Notes: generated by a model not told the origin, from the sequence alone. A stretch of DNA of 64,000 bases from Rhea pennata (GCF_028389875.1 NC_084663.1:93997765-94061764); one strand, 5' to 3'; counted from the first letter of the stretch, positions 36,550-48,523 are shown. Numbers and translations are program-made.

Positions 36550-38089
36550 TAGCTTGCTTAAAAGGAAAAGGCTGGTGACCAGGGCGCAAGCCCTAACCCA
36601 GTGGTTGCCCCCAGAGCCAGTTAAGAGTTTGCAGCAGAATCACTGCCAGCACCAACGCTTCTGACCATTTCTTCAAGCTAACGACGTGGTCACGGCACGA
36701 CAGCCTGTGCTGAACAGCATCAGCAGAATGGCAGTTTTTGACCTGCTTTCAGGCACACAGCACTAAACCAGGATCCAGACTGTCTTAATCCCTGCAAAAG
36801 CCTCTGAGCAAGTTGCCCTGTAATAATACTACAGGGCCCAGGTACTCCTCGGCATGTGGCAGCCTGCAGCGGTTGCTTGAGTCCGGACACAATCAGCCTC
36901 AAGCACAACTCAAAGCAGGAGTGATTTCATTTTGATCGCTGAACGATTGTGCCTGGAAAACAGAAATGCAGTTTCTGATGTCTTCCATCATGAATATTAA
37001 TTAGATGCATTTACTCTGCTGGTGTGTTAAAGGACCAGCTTACTTGGAGCTAAAACATACACAGAAGGCGGGCTCACGCATTCAAAGATGCATTAGCAGC
37101 ATCCACAGCTGATGACATACATCAACTCTAATAGTAAAAGCTACTTTTGGGGGCGGAGGAAAGAAAGCAAGTGGGAAGGGCTCAGCATCCAGCTTACACC
37201 ACACCTGCACTGCCAGATGACACTGTTGCTCATTGTCAGTCATAAAACGATCACTAAAGCAAACCAAAAAAGGAAAGAGATGGCTGTGATTTCCTCAGAT
37301 CTCATACTGGGAAACTGTCTGACATACTGTCAGATAACCTATAATCTTTGCCTCTCCTCTGCCATAGCCGTGCAATAGTTTTGTCAAAGGCAGCTGTCAC
37401 GCGCACCCCCCTCACATATGCTCTATTTTAGCAGAGCTGCCAGCTGCGTGACTTTGTTGTCGGTGTGCATGGGCATTGCAGGTGCTCTAAGGCTCCCCAA
37501 CACCAGCAGCTTCCCTAGGGATTCTGCATCGGCTGCTGAAATAAATTACCTTGTGCAACATGCTCTAGCAAACCCTGAGCAGATTTCTTTCAAAGAGGCC
37601 GAGCTGCAGTGCCTGCAGCGCAGCACTGTGCCCCCCTCTCCTTTATATGAGGGCACAGCTCACAGCAGGGGGGGGGGGTATATGCTTCCCTCAGGAAACC
37701 GGCACGGTGCCAACTAGTAGGGCAGGGAAGGAATGGCCACCACAGAAATGATGCCGTGAAATACAGCTGGGTGTCTTACCCTGCCGCCTTGTTCTGCACT
37801 TACCACAGTGCTTGGGTGGGAAAATGAAAAGGGAGGAAAATGATCAGTCAGCAATGATTCAGCTCTGTGTTTTGGCAGAGCCAGGTTCAGTTCCCAAACT
37901 CTCTACGTGACCTTTGAAATTCTGTCCCCAAGAGATTTTCTACATTCAGATGCCTAGAATTACTAAAAGGTAGCCACAGCAGGATTTTAAAAGACCCAGG
38001 TCTCCAACTCAGTGATTTTAATTCTGGAAGGGATTTGAAAAACAAAACAAAATGTACATACAAACCATAAACTACCTGAATAGCTTTGA
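36550..38089. other. Non-coding DNA; possible conserved element near 36930-37060
   Basis: No gene. The stretch 36940-37020 contains gaacgattgtgcc and catgaatattaattagatgc, a cluster of SOX-, POU- and homeodomain-like sites of the kind found in developmental enhancers; this is inference from motif appearance only. A G run of 10 lies near 37669-37678. A MIR-like minus-strand fragment (gacccaggtctccaactcag) may lie at about 37980-38030. Confidence 0.35.
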
Positions 38090-38190
38090 AAATGTGACAG
38101 CCTCTCTATGCTTTAGATCCCCATCCATAAAACACGGCATATAGCATGTTCCTACTGCACAGAGCTGTTGTGAGTGTAAATACAGTGTAC
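38090..38190 (+). mobile_element. MIR SINE fragment
   Basis: gcctctctatgctttagatc, cccatccataaaacacggca and gcacagagctgttgtgagtg, then taaatacag, resemble the 3' half of MIR (CTCAGTTTCCTCATCTGTAAAA...AGGGTTGTTGTGAGGATTAAAT). Highly diverged. Confidence 0.45.
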
Positions 38191-40179
38191 TGCCACACTC
38201 TATCCAGGTGCCTTGCAGTAAGAACCACTTAAAAAAAAAAATCGGTAAGCAAAAGACAGAAATGGGGTAGTGTTAGATGAGTTAAAAAAAAGTTAGACTT
38301 ACTAGGGAATTCATTTGGTTAAACCATAAGTAGTACCTGACTCATTCAGTGCACATCACAGTTTGTTAAAAACACAGTCAGCATAACCAGAAGTAAACAA
38401 AAGAAGCTGCTGTAGCCCACAAGACCAAGCATTCCTTAATTCCATTTTCCAGGAAAAAACGGAATTAAGATCAATAATCTACTCTAATGTCCTCCTTTGG
38501 TCAGTTTGTCTCCCACAAAGCAGAGCCTAATTAAGCCTCCTCACATATCTGCAAAAACATCTTCAGCTAGGAAAGACAAAACACGTACTGGCTGCAAGCT
38601 GGAAAAATGAAGGCTCCCACTGCTTTCACAAACATCTGAAAAGAAAGAAAAATGCCAATGGAATAGCAAACTGTAGTCTAGAAGCTACTGACCAGTGGGG
38701 TCCCTCAGCTACTAGTCTGCCAGACACTGAACTTGCAGGATTCCTGGATATCCAGCTAGCCAATTTCACAATATCTTCATCTAAATATTCACCTACATGA
38801 ACATGAGTGTGCTGGTCATACTGAGATATCATTTCATATTTTAGGATCTTTGCTTCACATGTGTTAGATTGCCCGATGTTTGGGGAAAATAAATCCACAT
38901 GAATACATGTGGCTCTCCAGGAACTGATCCAAGCCTGGTGCTGCTCAGAAACAGGTTCCTTCTCCCCATACCAACAGCACGTGAGCCCTCATTCGTGTTC
39001 TGTGCCCACTTCAAATTGGGCAGCCACGCTAGGAAGAATTCACAGCAGACATGCAGTATATCTAAAACGTGCCCCCCCGAGAGACTGAATGCTCCCTGGG
39101 CGCAGCGTGCCCCATCCAAACACCAGTGCAGCCCATGGACATGAAGTGGAGCACAAACTGCATTTTACATGGCAGCTTGCCAGGTCACCAACCCCTCACT
39201 TCCACAGATGGATGGAGCCATTCCTCATGCCATTTAAAGTACCTTTAGCATCTATTCACTCTAAATGGGCTTGTGGATGCCCAGCTGGGTTAAAAATTCC
39301 CAGTGAGACCATTCTGTTGGGCTTCCAATGCCTTATGAGGCTGCTGCATGATGAAAACACACCTTAATGACCGAGATGGCATTATTCAGAACCATAACAG
39401 GAGGCTCTATCTGCTCGCTATCTGCTCTATAGGGAAGACGTAAGAGTGTACTGTTAAGGAGATGGAAGGTGAGAAGGCAGATTGGGGTAGCAGTAGCACT
39501 GCTGAAATGGAGCCCTCTGCATCACCTCCAGCACCTAGCAAGCCATCACCTTTGGTATCTTTTGGGGGTACCAAAATGCTAATAACATGCCACAAGAGGT
39601 TTCACTTCCTTAGAAAGCATCTTTCATTTTGTTCTCCTCACATCCTTGCAAGATCTGAAAGGACTTGGCCACTGCACCCCAGCTTGTGGTCTGACAAGTT
39701 TTGTTTAGCTTTGAAGATTTCTAGAAAGGCTTTTTGAAGGATCTTTGGTGCCTTTTAGGAGAGCTCTTCACCAGTGCCCACATGTCCCTGACACTGTCAT
39801 TCTGACAGCCAACAATTGCAAATAAATGTTAGGAAATGTGCACACATTCCTCTCTGATAGGTATAATCCACCTAACTAGATTCAATCCTCTTTCACTTCC
39901 TCTTCCCAAACTAAAACTTCTCAGAAAGCCCAGTGGTGCTTTCCAGCCAGGTGAAATACCCTCCTCTGATGTCTTTCTGCTAGCACCAAATGTGATGAAA
40001 AAACTCCCCTAGCCATGACTAAACCAAAACCACTTTGACTTGGCAACTTCAAAGACAAAATTCCTTACTGTCGCCTGGTAATGGAAATTAAGATTCAATC
40101 TGTCTCATAAGGAAGCTAATGCCACTCCACAACTAGAAAGTGATGGGATGGGTTCACTTGGTACATGAATGATTTATGG

Positions 40180-40211
40180 CCTAATGTGCATAATTATAAG
40201 AGCACATTAGG
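40180..40211. repeat. Perfect 10-bp inverted repeat, AT-rich loop
   Basis: CCTAATGTGC (40180-40189) and GCACATTAGG (40202-40211) are exact reverse complements around the 12-base loop ATAATTATAAGA. The loop contains TAATTA-like homeodomain cores. It could form a cruciform or be a paired protein-binding site. No function known. Confidence 0.8.
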
Positions 40212-42263
40212 GCTTCACTGACTAAATGATGGCACACATCCATTCATTTTCTTGAAAGATGTATAGAAATCCAAAAAAGCTGCCTGCCTCAGTTTTCTGA
40301 CTGATGTTTTTCAAAAGTATGCATAGGTTTTAACACCTTTGACCTGGAGACAGGGAGGAACAAAAGCAGGGGAAATTTATTTTAAGATAGCTAACCCATC
40401 TTACCAGCACATAGCATTGACCTTCAAACGTACATAGCCAGATACATTACAAACTGACAATAAGGAGCTACAAAGACTTGCTTCTCCTGGGTCATTTCTT
40501 TACACTTTTTATTTCAGGCAATTATCTTCCTGCAACAATGACTATATTGACTCCTCTGCCTCTGTCTACATTTATTGCCCTCTAGTCATTTCTGCTGCAC
40601 AACTACACTGCTGATCTTATCTCCCTCTATTTATGTCTGCAGGAATACTATGTATGTCTTGATCTCACTAAACAGTGTTACTACCCAGCTGGTCATCTGA
40701 ACCATCAGGAGGTAGGGTCAAGAAATGAGGACACAGCACTTTTCTACAGTGCCAGAACACAATAAATACTGAAGCTCTGTAAATGGAAGGGAAGAGCTGA
40801 GAAGTAAATTAGACAATTTGAAGTTAGAAGGAGTACAATAACTTTTGGTTATTTCCAAAATATTACCATTATTATTTTGTTATGTACTTTTGGTTAAGCT
40901 TACATGTGTTAATCAGGAGTAGGGGACAAATCCCAGCATGGCAAGATTATCCTCTCACCACTGTTGAACCAGACACAGGCTTCTGCAGGGAAGAGGAACC
41001 AAGAGCAGCACTATCCCACTTGCCTCATCCCCCTCTCCCTTCTCTTCTTGGCAAAAAAGCCACAGGTCCAGGGTAGGACATGTCCCAGGGATAGCACAGA
41101 AGTTTTCAGGATCCAAGTTTTCTCAAGTTGGAGGTTTCACAAAGAGCATCAGATACAAGTGCGGCCTTGGACGCAGAATTATCATGTGTAGTTGATATGC
41201 AGTGTTGAATGTATGCTATGAAATGTCAGGACTCCACTGGGAACAGGGCAATGTAAAACTGTCCTCTTATTTCTCCTCAAACACATACACACACGAAAAA
41301 AAAAAGGTTCCTTGCAAGCATCAGTGTTGGACTGGCTGACAAGAGGGGTTCTTTTTCCTATTTTCTCTTCCTATTGACTCCACAGAGGCAACCCAGCTAT
41401 GAAAAAGCACACTAGGTTCTGCACCACATCAGTAGTTTTTTACTAAGTCACAGTCATAAGTTCATTGACTATAGATCTCTCTGAAAGCAAAGCTGTGGTT
41501 CCATGTGATCATTTCCTTGAAAACAAAGCTGATTTTAAAAATTCCTGTTCACCTCTGCCGAGCATCATTCTTCCCTTCTCATCTCTCCATTCCCATGATC
41601 ACCCCATGATAGAAGCCAAACACCAGGAGTTTTAGTCACTTAAGTTAGACCCACTACTGCAAGTAGTATACACGTAACTACATCCTTAGCAAAAGCAGTC
41701 CGCTTGCAAATATCCTCAGGAGAAGCAACTTCAGAGCCTTTGGTATTACCAAAAATGATGCATAAGTAGCAAAGGATTAAGTTTGACTTTTCAAACCCAC
41801 AGCCTGACTGTGGTTCTGTGGCCTTCACGAAGGGAGCTGTGTATTACCAAATCAGCCAGCAGGACAAACAGCAGGACAGGATTAGACACGACTGCCAAGT
41901 TGCAGTTTTATTAACGGATTCAGAACACATGACACAGTGTACAGGCCAGCCTTATTCTTTTACTCTAGCTGCAGAAGAAGAGATGAGACTTGATGTGACG
42001 TAAAAGTTATGAGGCAAAATTACCTCTTTGACATTTTCTGACCAAGTTTGAACTGGCAGAATTTGTACCAGTTCAACACTTTGCATTGTATGTATCAGGC
42101 ACGTCTGATTTATAACTTGGGACCTTTCTAACGTGGGACCCACCATCATGCAGCCACAGCCTGAGTTGACGGAGAAGGCAATTACAAAAATGACTCCCTG
42201 CTTTCTACTCATAGAACAAGCATGCTTAGCACAAAACTGCAGAACCATCAGGTTGCTTTTATA

Positions 42264-42266
<3 letters not shown>

Positions 42267-42298
<32 letters not shown>
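42267..42298 (+). repeat. Poly(A) tract, 32 A
   Basis: An uninterrupted A run preceded by TATATA. The upstream 350 bases do not match a gene or SINE I recognise, so a processed retrocopy is not supported. Confidence 0.95.
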
Positions 42299-42300
<2 letters not shown>

Positions 42301-44827
42301 AAGACTCATTTCTAAAGGCATCTATTTTTCAACAATAAGAATTTTGATTCATTTATGTGGTAGCTTCAGTCCTGGGGTATCAACAGTAGAGTCATGCATT
42401 CCATCTTTTATAGTTTCCAAACTCTGCTGCATGGTTCTAGCTGGAAAAAGCTAATACCCAATTACCCAATAACACTGGCAATAACACATCACTTTTCCAG
42501 CCAAGATCCCCCTGGCAGGTGACATCTCCCAGGAATCATTCTTTTATTTTAGGCTGTTACTTGTAGCTGGTGGCCTGATGGCAAATTGCAGGGTAATAAT
42601 AGTGCAAACTTGTATCTGTCTTCATTTTTTTTCAAGGCAGAGAAAGGTAGAGCTTCCAGAAATATTCAGAGTGATAAGAATAGCTGGAATGTGAATGAAA
42701 AGCCATTTTTCAATGGCTGTCTGATACTACTATATTTTTAACATTAAAAAAATAAAATAAAAAAATCAATGCAGGAGTCTTTGCCATACCTAAGCTGGCT
42801 GGTCCTACTTTGGCTGTGCTCTTCTAGTAATTATACTGAAGATTTCATTTTATTTTTAATCCTATACATTTAATGAAACACCAGAAATAGCTTCTGTCTA
42901 TAGTCATTGTAGATTTTTTTTCTTCTACAGACATCATCCTGTGGTCTGCCCCACTTACCTCAGAAGCTTAATAAATTTGCAGCCTCATTACTGCAAAGAG
43001 CAAAAGTGGAATCAGCTACATACTGCTGCTTACTGATAAAATAAAGGATGCCACCAACTGCATACAATAAAGACCTATCATAAATTGTGTTATTCTACTG
43101 TCATTATTGGCTGACTTTTCCAAGTGCTCCTTTGACTTAAAAAGGCATCTTCCAACCTCATCCCATTCACAGATCACATTCCAGCATCCAAATACCATTG
43201 CTAAAGAAGTTAGCATTAAAAAGGCGACCTGCCAATAAAATATCAACATGTATCAAACCACAGGCATCTGCACTGAATACTTTCATTATCCAAGCCAGAC
43301 AGAGCATTTGATATGCCAATAGGTTTTTAAATTACCTTTATAAAAGATTCATTCACAGATCTCTGAAAACATATCTCTTCAATGTACCTCAGTTCTAGGG
43401 GAATCTATAGCATAATGTGATTTAAAAGAAAATATTCTCTAAAAAAGGAACTATGAAAAAATCATACCAGGAATAAAGATGATGTTACCAATAAATGTCA
43501 GTAAGATCCCTGTTCAGGAATATACCACCTTTTCAGGACAGCACTTAAGCAAAGCATTTTAACATATGCCTAAATTTGTTTATGTATGTTCATTCAGGGC
43601 ATTTGACTGTATATACAGCTCGATATAAAGTAAAAAGCCAGGCAGAAGTTTCTCAGCAGAGCAACATGCAGCATCTCCTCCACCCACTGAAAAAAAACAT
43701 TTTTGCACCCACCAACTGCTCACACCCTCGCTTCCTCTCCACCTGCTGTGGCCAGAACCAGGGGCTGAGAGCCAAAGCTGATAAACCTTCGCAGGGGCAG
43801 ATGGGCAAACACTCCAGTACTTTAAGTCCTTCTCACAGCCAGGCCTTCAGCTTGCACCTGCTGCCAGAAACATTGCAATAGTCAACAGCCTGAAGCCATA
43901 AACCTGAGAGGACCTCCTTGGGAAACAGTGCTGCCTAATCACAGTTGCTCCCCTACCTAGATGCGAGGTTTTTTGCTCCTGCCTCCGCAGCAGAAGGCAG
44001 TGCCAGGGAAGCCTTTCCGATTTACCCACTCTTGTGCAGGACTTGTGCTCCAGGGCTAAGGCAAGGTAGAGGCCTGGATCAGTGCAGCAGCAGGCACTCA
44101 GAAAGAAAACTAGCGTAGGGTTGAATGTCTGGCATTATGGCTACAAAAATCGAAATATTCATTGAACTGCTTCCTGCTGACATACACTATAAAGTAGAAA
44201 CTGTGGCTGCAAAATCACTAAAATGCTAACTACCAGGTGCAATCATACACCATGTTCAGTCTATAGCACCTGGAACAGATTGAATGTGCTCAAAGGAGTA
44301 GATAAAGAAATATGGGAAGAACAAGCCAGGGAGCTATGAAGGAAGAGAGCTAAACCATTCCCAGGCCTCTCCAAACTGCCCAAACAGTTCTTCACAAGGA
44401 GAAAATGAGGTACACCAGACAAAAGCAGGGAGAGGGCAGAAAGCTCTGCATGTCTACCTGCCTCACTAAACAAACATCAGAAGCAAAGTTCAGAGTGATT
44501 ATTTCCCCTTTCAACTGAAAACAAGAATCCAGAGCTAGTCAGCAGGTTGAAGGAAAGGCACAAAAGCCAAAAACAGCACAGCCAAGGCCCAGATCTGCAG
44601 CCTGAATCCCAGCTGGTAGCATGAGGTACTCCGGTGCTAGGGTCCAGATCTTGATTACTTATTAACTAATTGCCAGCAGTGTAACCTCCCTCAGGCTCAA
44701 CACAAGAGAGGAAACCACTAGCAAATAATGGTCTTGCAAAGCAGATATATTTGCCCTTCTTGCTGGCTTCACCTTTTCATCTACAACTTGTTCTTAGGAG
44801 CAATCATCAATGTTTTAAAACATTTTT

Positions 44828-45317
44828 GTGGGTGACTCCTTGCTGTGGGGGGATGGAGGCACCTGTCCACCAACCTGACCTCATGTCTTGAGTGGTTTGC
44901 TGCCTGCCAGGGGCTCGTATATGAGATATCATCTAAAGACTGCCAAGGCTAGTCTGCATGTCAGACTACTACCCTTTACTGCTTTTTCACATAGGTGCTA
45001 ATGATACCAAGGGCAACTTGGAAAAGATCAAACAGGATTTCAAAGCTCTGGGGATAGTGGTCAAGGGTCTGGGAGCCCAGGTGATCTCCTCAATCCTGCC
45101 AATGAGGAGGAAGGCTAGGAGAAGGAGTAGACAGATTTTCCAAGTTAACAACTGGCTGTGCTGCTGGTGTTGGCAACAGGGTTTTGGGTTCTATGATCAT
45201 GGGACCCTGTTTGAAGATCAACAACTAATGGGGAGAGATGGGATCCACCTCACTAAGACGGACACGTGTGTCTTTGCCAACAGGTTGGCCAGCCTGGTAA
45301 AGAGGGCTTTAAACTAG
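44828..45317 (+). pseudogene. CR1 ORF1, esterase-like domain (broken)
   Basis: Remnant of the C-terminal part of CR1 ORF1. It starts at the GDS block typical of SGNH/GDSL-type esterases (codons GTG GGT GAC TCC at 44828-44839), and the open part 44958-45317 contains YYPLLLFHIGANDT, GFYDHGTLFEDQQLMGRDGIHL and the C-terminal VKRALN stop. An SGNH esterase in CR1 ORF1 is established; its GxND and DxxH blocks are visible here as GAND and DGIH. Breaks: a frame change between 44840 and 44871, and in-frame stops at 44889 and 44922 (TGA, where CpG decay of CGA is likely) and 44934 (TAA). Confidence 0.85.
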
Positions 45318-45479
45318 GTAGGATGGGGGAAGGGGACAGTTAAAAAGACAGGATAGTCAACAAAACACAGCTCAAGTTGGGAGGCCTCCAGCGGGTCCGT
45401 GCAGCCAGGGATGTGCATATGAGACATGGCTATGAGGGATCCCCTTGCACCCCACCTAGGAAACCTGTGTGCACAACTA

Positions 45480-46150
45480 CCTCTCTGAAATGCCTGTATA
45501 CCAATGCACGCAGCATGGGATATAAACAGGAGGAACTGGAGATCTGTGTGCTGTTGCAGGGCCATGGTCTCATTGCAATTACAGAGACATGGTGGGATAG
45601 CTCACATGACTGGAATGCTGCCATGGGTGGCTATGTGCTTTTAGGAAAGACAGGCCAGGAAGGCGAGGTGGTGGAGTTGCTCTTTATGTGAGAGAGCAAC
45701 TGTAATGTATGGAGCTCTGCCTAGGGGTGGAAGAAGAACAGGTCAAGAGCTTACGGGTAAGGATTAAAGGGCAGCCTAAACTGAGGGGGATACTGTTGTG
45801 GGTGTCTACTACAGGCCACCTGACCAGGAAGAGGAAGTTGATGAGGCCTTCTACAGACAGTCGGAAGTAGCCTCATGATTGCAGGCCCTGGTTTTCATGG
45901 GGGACTTCAACCACCCTAATATCTGTTGGAGGGACTACACAGCTAGGCACAAACAGTTCAGGAGGCTCCTGCAGAGCATCAATGATAACTTTTTGACACA
46001 GGTGGTGGAGGAGCCAATGAGGAGGAGTGTCCTGCTGGACCTTGTCCTAACCCATAAAGAAGGATTGGTTGGAGATGTGAAGGTTGGGGGCAGCCCTGGC
46101 TGCAGTGACCACGAGACAGTGGAGTTCAGGATCCTGCAAGGAGGAAGCTC
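45480..46150 (+). pseudogene. CR1 ORF2 apurinic-like endonuclease (broken)
   Basis: Start of ORF2. The endonuclease nicks target DNA to prime reverse transcription. Visible blocks in order: LKCLYTNARSMG (start of domain), LIAITETWW (catalytic glutamate), a frameshift near 45650 (the GGGVALYVRE-type block continues in another frame), GVYYRPP, VFMGDFNHPNICWRDY (metal-binding D and N) and SDHE (catalytic D-H pair) near 46106-46117. A TGA interrupts at about 45874, just before the GDFN segment. All key residues are recognisable although the gene is broken in at least two places. Confidence 0.85.
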
Positions 46151-46186
46151 CTGGACAAACTCAGACAGAAGAAGAAAGTACATAGA

Positions 46187-47268
46187 ATGTGGAAGAGGGG
46201 ACAGGCTACTTGGGAGGATTATAAGAATGTGGTCAGAGTATGTAGAGATGTGACGAGGAAGGCTAAGGCCCATTTGGAATTAAATCTGGCAAGGGATGTC
46301 AAGGACAAAAAGAAAGGCTTCTTCAAATACATCAGCAACAAGAGGAGGACTAGGGAAAATGTGGGCCTGCTGCTGAATGGGGTGGGTGCCCTGGTGGCGA
46401 AGGATACAGAGGAGGCAGAGTTACTGAATGCCTTCTTTGCTTCAGTCTTCACTGCTAAGGGCAGCCCTCAGGAATCCCAGAGCCTGGAAACAAGAGAGAA
46501 AGTCTGGAGAAGGGAAGACTTTCCTTTGTCAAGGACTATAGGATTAGAGATCTTCTAGGCAAACCTGACATCCACAGATCCATTGGCCCTGATGGGATGC
46601 ACCCACGAGTACTGAGATGTTGTTGCTAGGCCACTCTCCATCATCTTTGAAAGGTCATGGAGAACTGGAGAGGTGCCTCAGGACTGGAAGAAAGCCAGTG
46701 TCACTCCAGTCTTCAAAAAGGGCAAGAAGGAGGATCCAGGAAACTACAGACCGGTCAGCCTCACCTCCATCCCTGCAAAGGTGATGGAACAGCTCATTCT
46801 GGATGTCATCTCCAAGCATACGGAGGAAAAGAAAGTGAAAAGAAAGTGAAAAGTAGTCAGCATGGATTTACCAAGGGAAACTCCTGCTTAACCAATCTGA
46901 TAGCCTTCTACGATGGAATGACTGGCTGGGTAGAGGAGGGAAGAGCAGTGGATGTTGTATACCTTGACTTCAGCAAGGCTTTTGACACTGTCTCCCATAA
47001 CATCCTCCCAGAGAAGCTCAGGAAGCATGGGTTAGACGAGTGGACAGTGAGGTGGATTGAGCACTGGCTGAAAGGCAGAGCTCAGAGGGTTGTCATCAGT
47101 GGCACAGAGTCCAGTTGGAGGCCTGTGGCTTGTGGAGTTCCCCAGGGCTCAGTACTGGGCCCCATCCTGTTCAACTTCTTCATCAGTGACCTGGATGAGG
47201 GGACAGAGTGCCTCCTCAGCAAGTTTGCTGAGGATGCCAAGCTGGGAGGAGTGGCTGATATGCCTTGA
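46187..47268 (+). pseudogene. CR1 ORF2 linker and reverse transcriptase (broken)
   Basis: The segment 46187-46558 codes for the linker between endonuclease and RT (LELNLARDVKDKKKGFFKYI, ELLNAFFASVF). After a stop at 46556 and an 11-base deletion near 46617 the RT blocks [16 protein letters not shown] and [16 protein letters not shown] are read in a different frame from the rest. The 11-base duplication at 46831-46852 puts the frame back, and from about 46853 the RT palm is in frame: [15 protein letters not shown], motif [26 protein letters not shown], then motif C as FAED (47224-47235). A TGA at 47266-47268 ends it. Motif A is intact here, unlike the copy at 21162. Confidence 0.85.
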
Positions 47269-48020
47269 GGGCCATTCAGAGAGACCTGGACAGGCTGGAG
47301 AGTTGGGTGGAGAGGAACCTCCTGAGGTTCAACAAGGGCAAGCTCAGGGTCCTGCACCTAGGGAGGAATAACCCCATACACCAGTACCGGCTGGGGACTG
47401 ACCTGCTGGAAAGCATCTCTGCAGAGAAGGACCTGGGAGTGCTGGTGGATGACAAGTTGACCATGAGCCAGCAATGTGCCCTTGTGGCGAAGAAAGCCAG
47501 TGGTTTCCTGGGGTGCATTGCGAAGAGTGTTGCCAGCAGGTGGAGGGAGGTGATCCTGCCCCTCTCCTCAGCCTTGGGGAGGCTTCATCTCGAGTACTGC
47601 ATCCAGTTCCGGGCTCCCCAGTACAAGAGACACATGGAGGTACTGGAGAGAGTCCAGCGCTGGGCTTCAAAGATGATCAGAGGGCTGCAGCACCTGCCCT
47701 ACGAGGAAAGGCTGCAAGAGCTGGTCCTCTTCAGCCTGGAGAAGAGAAGACTGAGGTGGGAACTTATCAATGTGTACAAGTACCTGAAGGGAGGGTGTTA
47801 AGGAGATGGGACCGAACTCTTTTCAGTAGTGCCATGTGGCAGGACAAGAGGCAACAGGCACAAACCGAGGCACAGGAAGTTCTGCCCGAACGTGAGGAGG
47901 AATTTCTTCACTATGAGAGTGTCGGAGCACTGGACCAGGTTGCCGAGAGAGGTTGTGGAGTCTCCCTCTCTGGAGATATTCAAAGCCCACCTGGACGCAA
48001 TCCTGTGTAACATGCTCTAG
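47269..48020 (+). pseudogene. CR1 ORF2 C-terminal region (broken)
   Basis: Continuation of ORF2 after RT, in a different frame from the RT core. Blocks [52 protein letters not shown] and [19 protein letters not shown] are present and it ends at CNML-stop (48018-48020). One internal TAA lies at 47799-47801, where the minus-strand copy has CAA. Apart from that stop, the frame is open from 47265 to 48020. Confidence 0.85.
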
Positions 48021-48219
48021 GTTACCCTGCTTGAGCAAAGAGGTTGGACTAGACGACCTCCAGAGGTCCCTTCTAATCTTACCCATTCTGTGATTCTGTG
48101 ATCCCCATTAGAGATAATATTGACCTGGCTTATTAAGAGAGAACACAATGTGTGTTCCAACATCTGCCTCACTTGTAAATGAAACTAGAAGTCATCACTA
48201 TTATCATTCTGCAGCCTCT

Positions 48220-48415
48220 AAGAGGATTGGAGTTGCTTTGTGCTCAGAGCTCTGCAAAGACGCACTGAGAAACAGCCCCTTCACCAATGAATCTACAAGC
48301 TGAGGAGAAGAGACAAGGATTAGGTGCAGACAGTTTGCTTGAAAAACAAAAGGATTTACTGTAACCGTACAGTGGATCAGGAATAGAATCCAGGTCTCTT
48401 AGCTTCCCTTTTCTA
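48220..48415 (-). mobile_element. MIR SINE, sauropsid-type
   Basis: Read on the minus strand. The blocks aacagccccttcaccaatga followed by atctacaagctgaggagaag, and caggaatagaatccaggtct with cttagcttcc, fit MIR (complement of the 'GGAATTGAACCCAGGTCT' core and the distal 'ccctgccccaaagagcttacaatct' part). It fills the gap between two CR1 copies. Confidence 0.5.
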
Positions 48416-48523
48416 GCTATTTAAAGCCATTTCTGTGATTATCAGGTACTAGTGGTAGCACACCATCATACTTAGATTTATGTTTGCAGAAGGAGGACTG
48501 CCTGTTCCAGAAACTCAGCACAA

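Larger units (their letters stand above)
38195..44824. other. Non-coding DNA, no gene seen
   Basis: Unique sequence with a 32-A tract at 42267-42298 and an inverted repeat at 40180-40211. Open frames are all under 105 codons and have no recognisable domain. Confidence 0.5.
44825..48102 (+). mobile_element. CR1 LINE, long copy, about 3.3 kb
   Basis: The longest transposon in the window. It is 5'-truncated within ORF1 at about 44825 and runs to the 3' tail, which ends in two 8-bp repeats (ATTCTGTGATTCTGTGAT, about 48085-48102). In order it carries the ORF1 esterase remnant, ORF2 endonuclease, RT, the C-terminal ORF2 region and the short 3' UTR with the gacctccagaggtcccttct block. A full CR1 is about 4.5 kb, so roughly a quarter is missing. 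Reading frames are broken by several stops and indels, including an 11-base tandem duplication at 46831-46852 and an 11-base deletion near 46617 relative to the copy at 20322. It is inactive. Confidence 0.96.

Noticed and set aside
36269..36664. 131-codon frame across the CpG block
   Set aside because: Arginine- and alanine-rich by base composition only; both strands are open in the GC-rich part.
42133..42298. Processed pseudogene ending in the 32-A tract
   Set aside because: The upstream sequence matches no gene I recognise and no flanking duplication was found.
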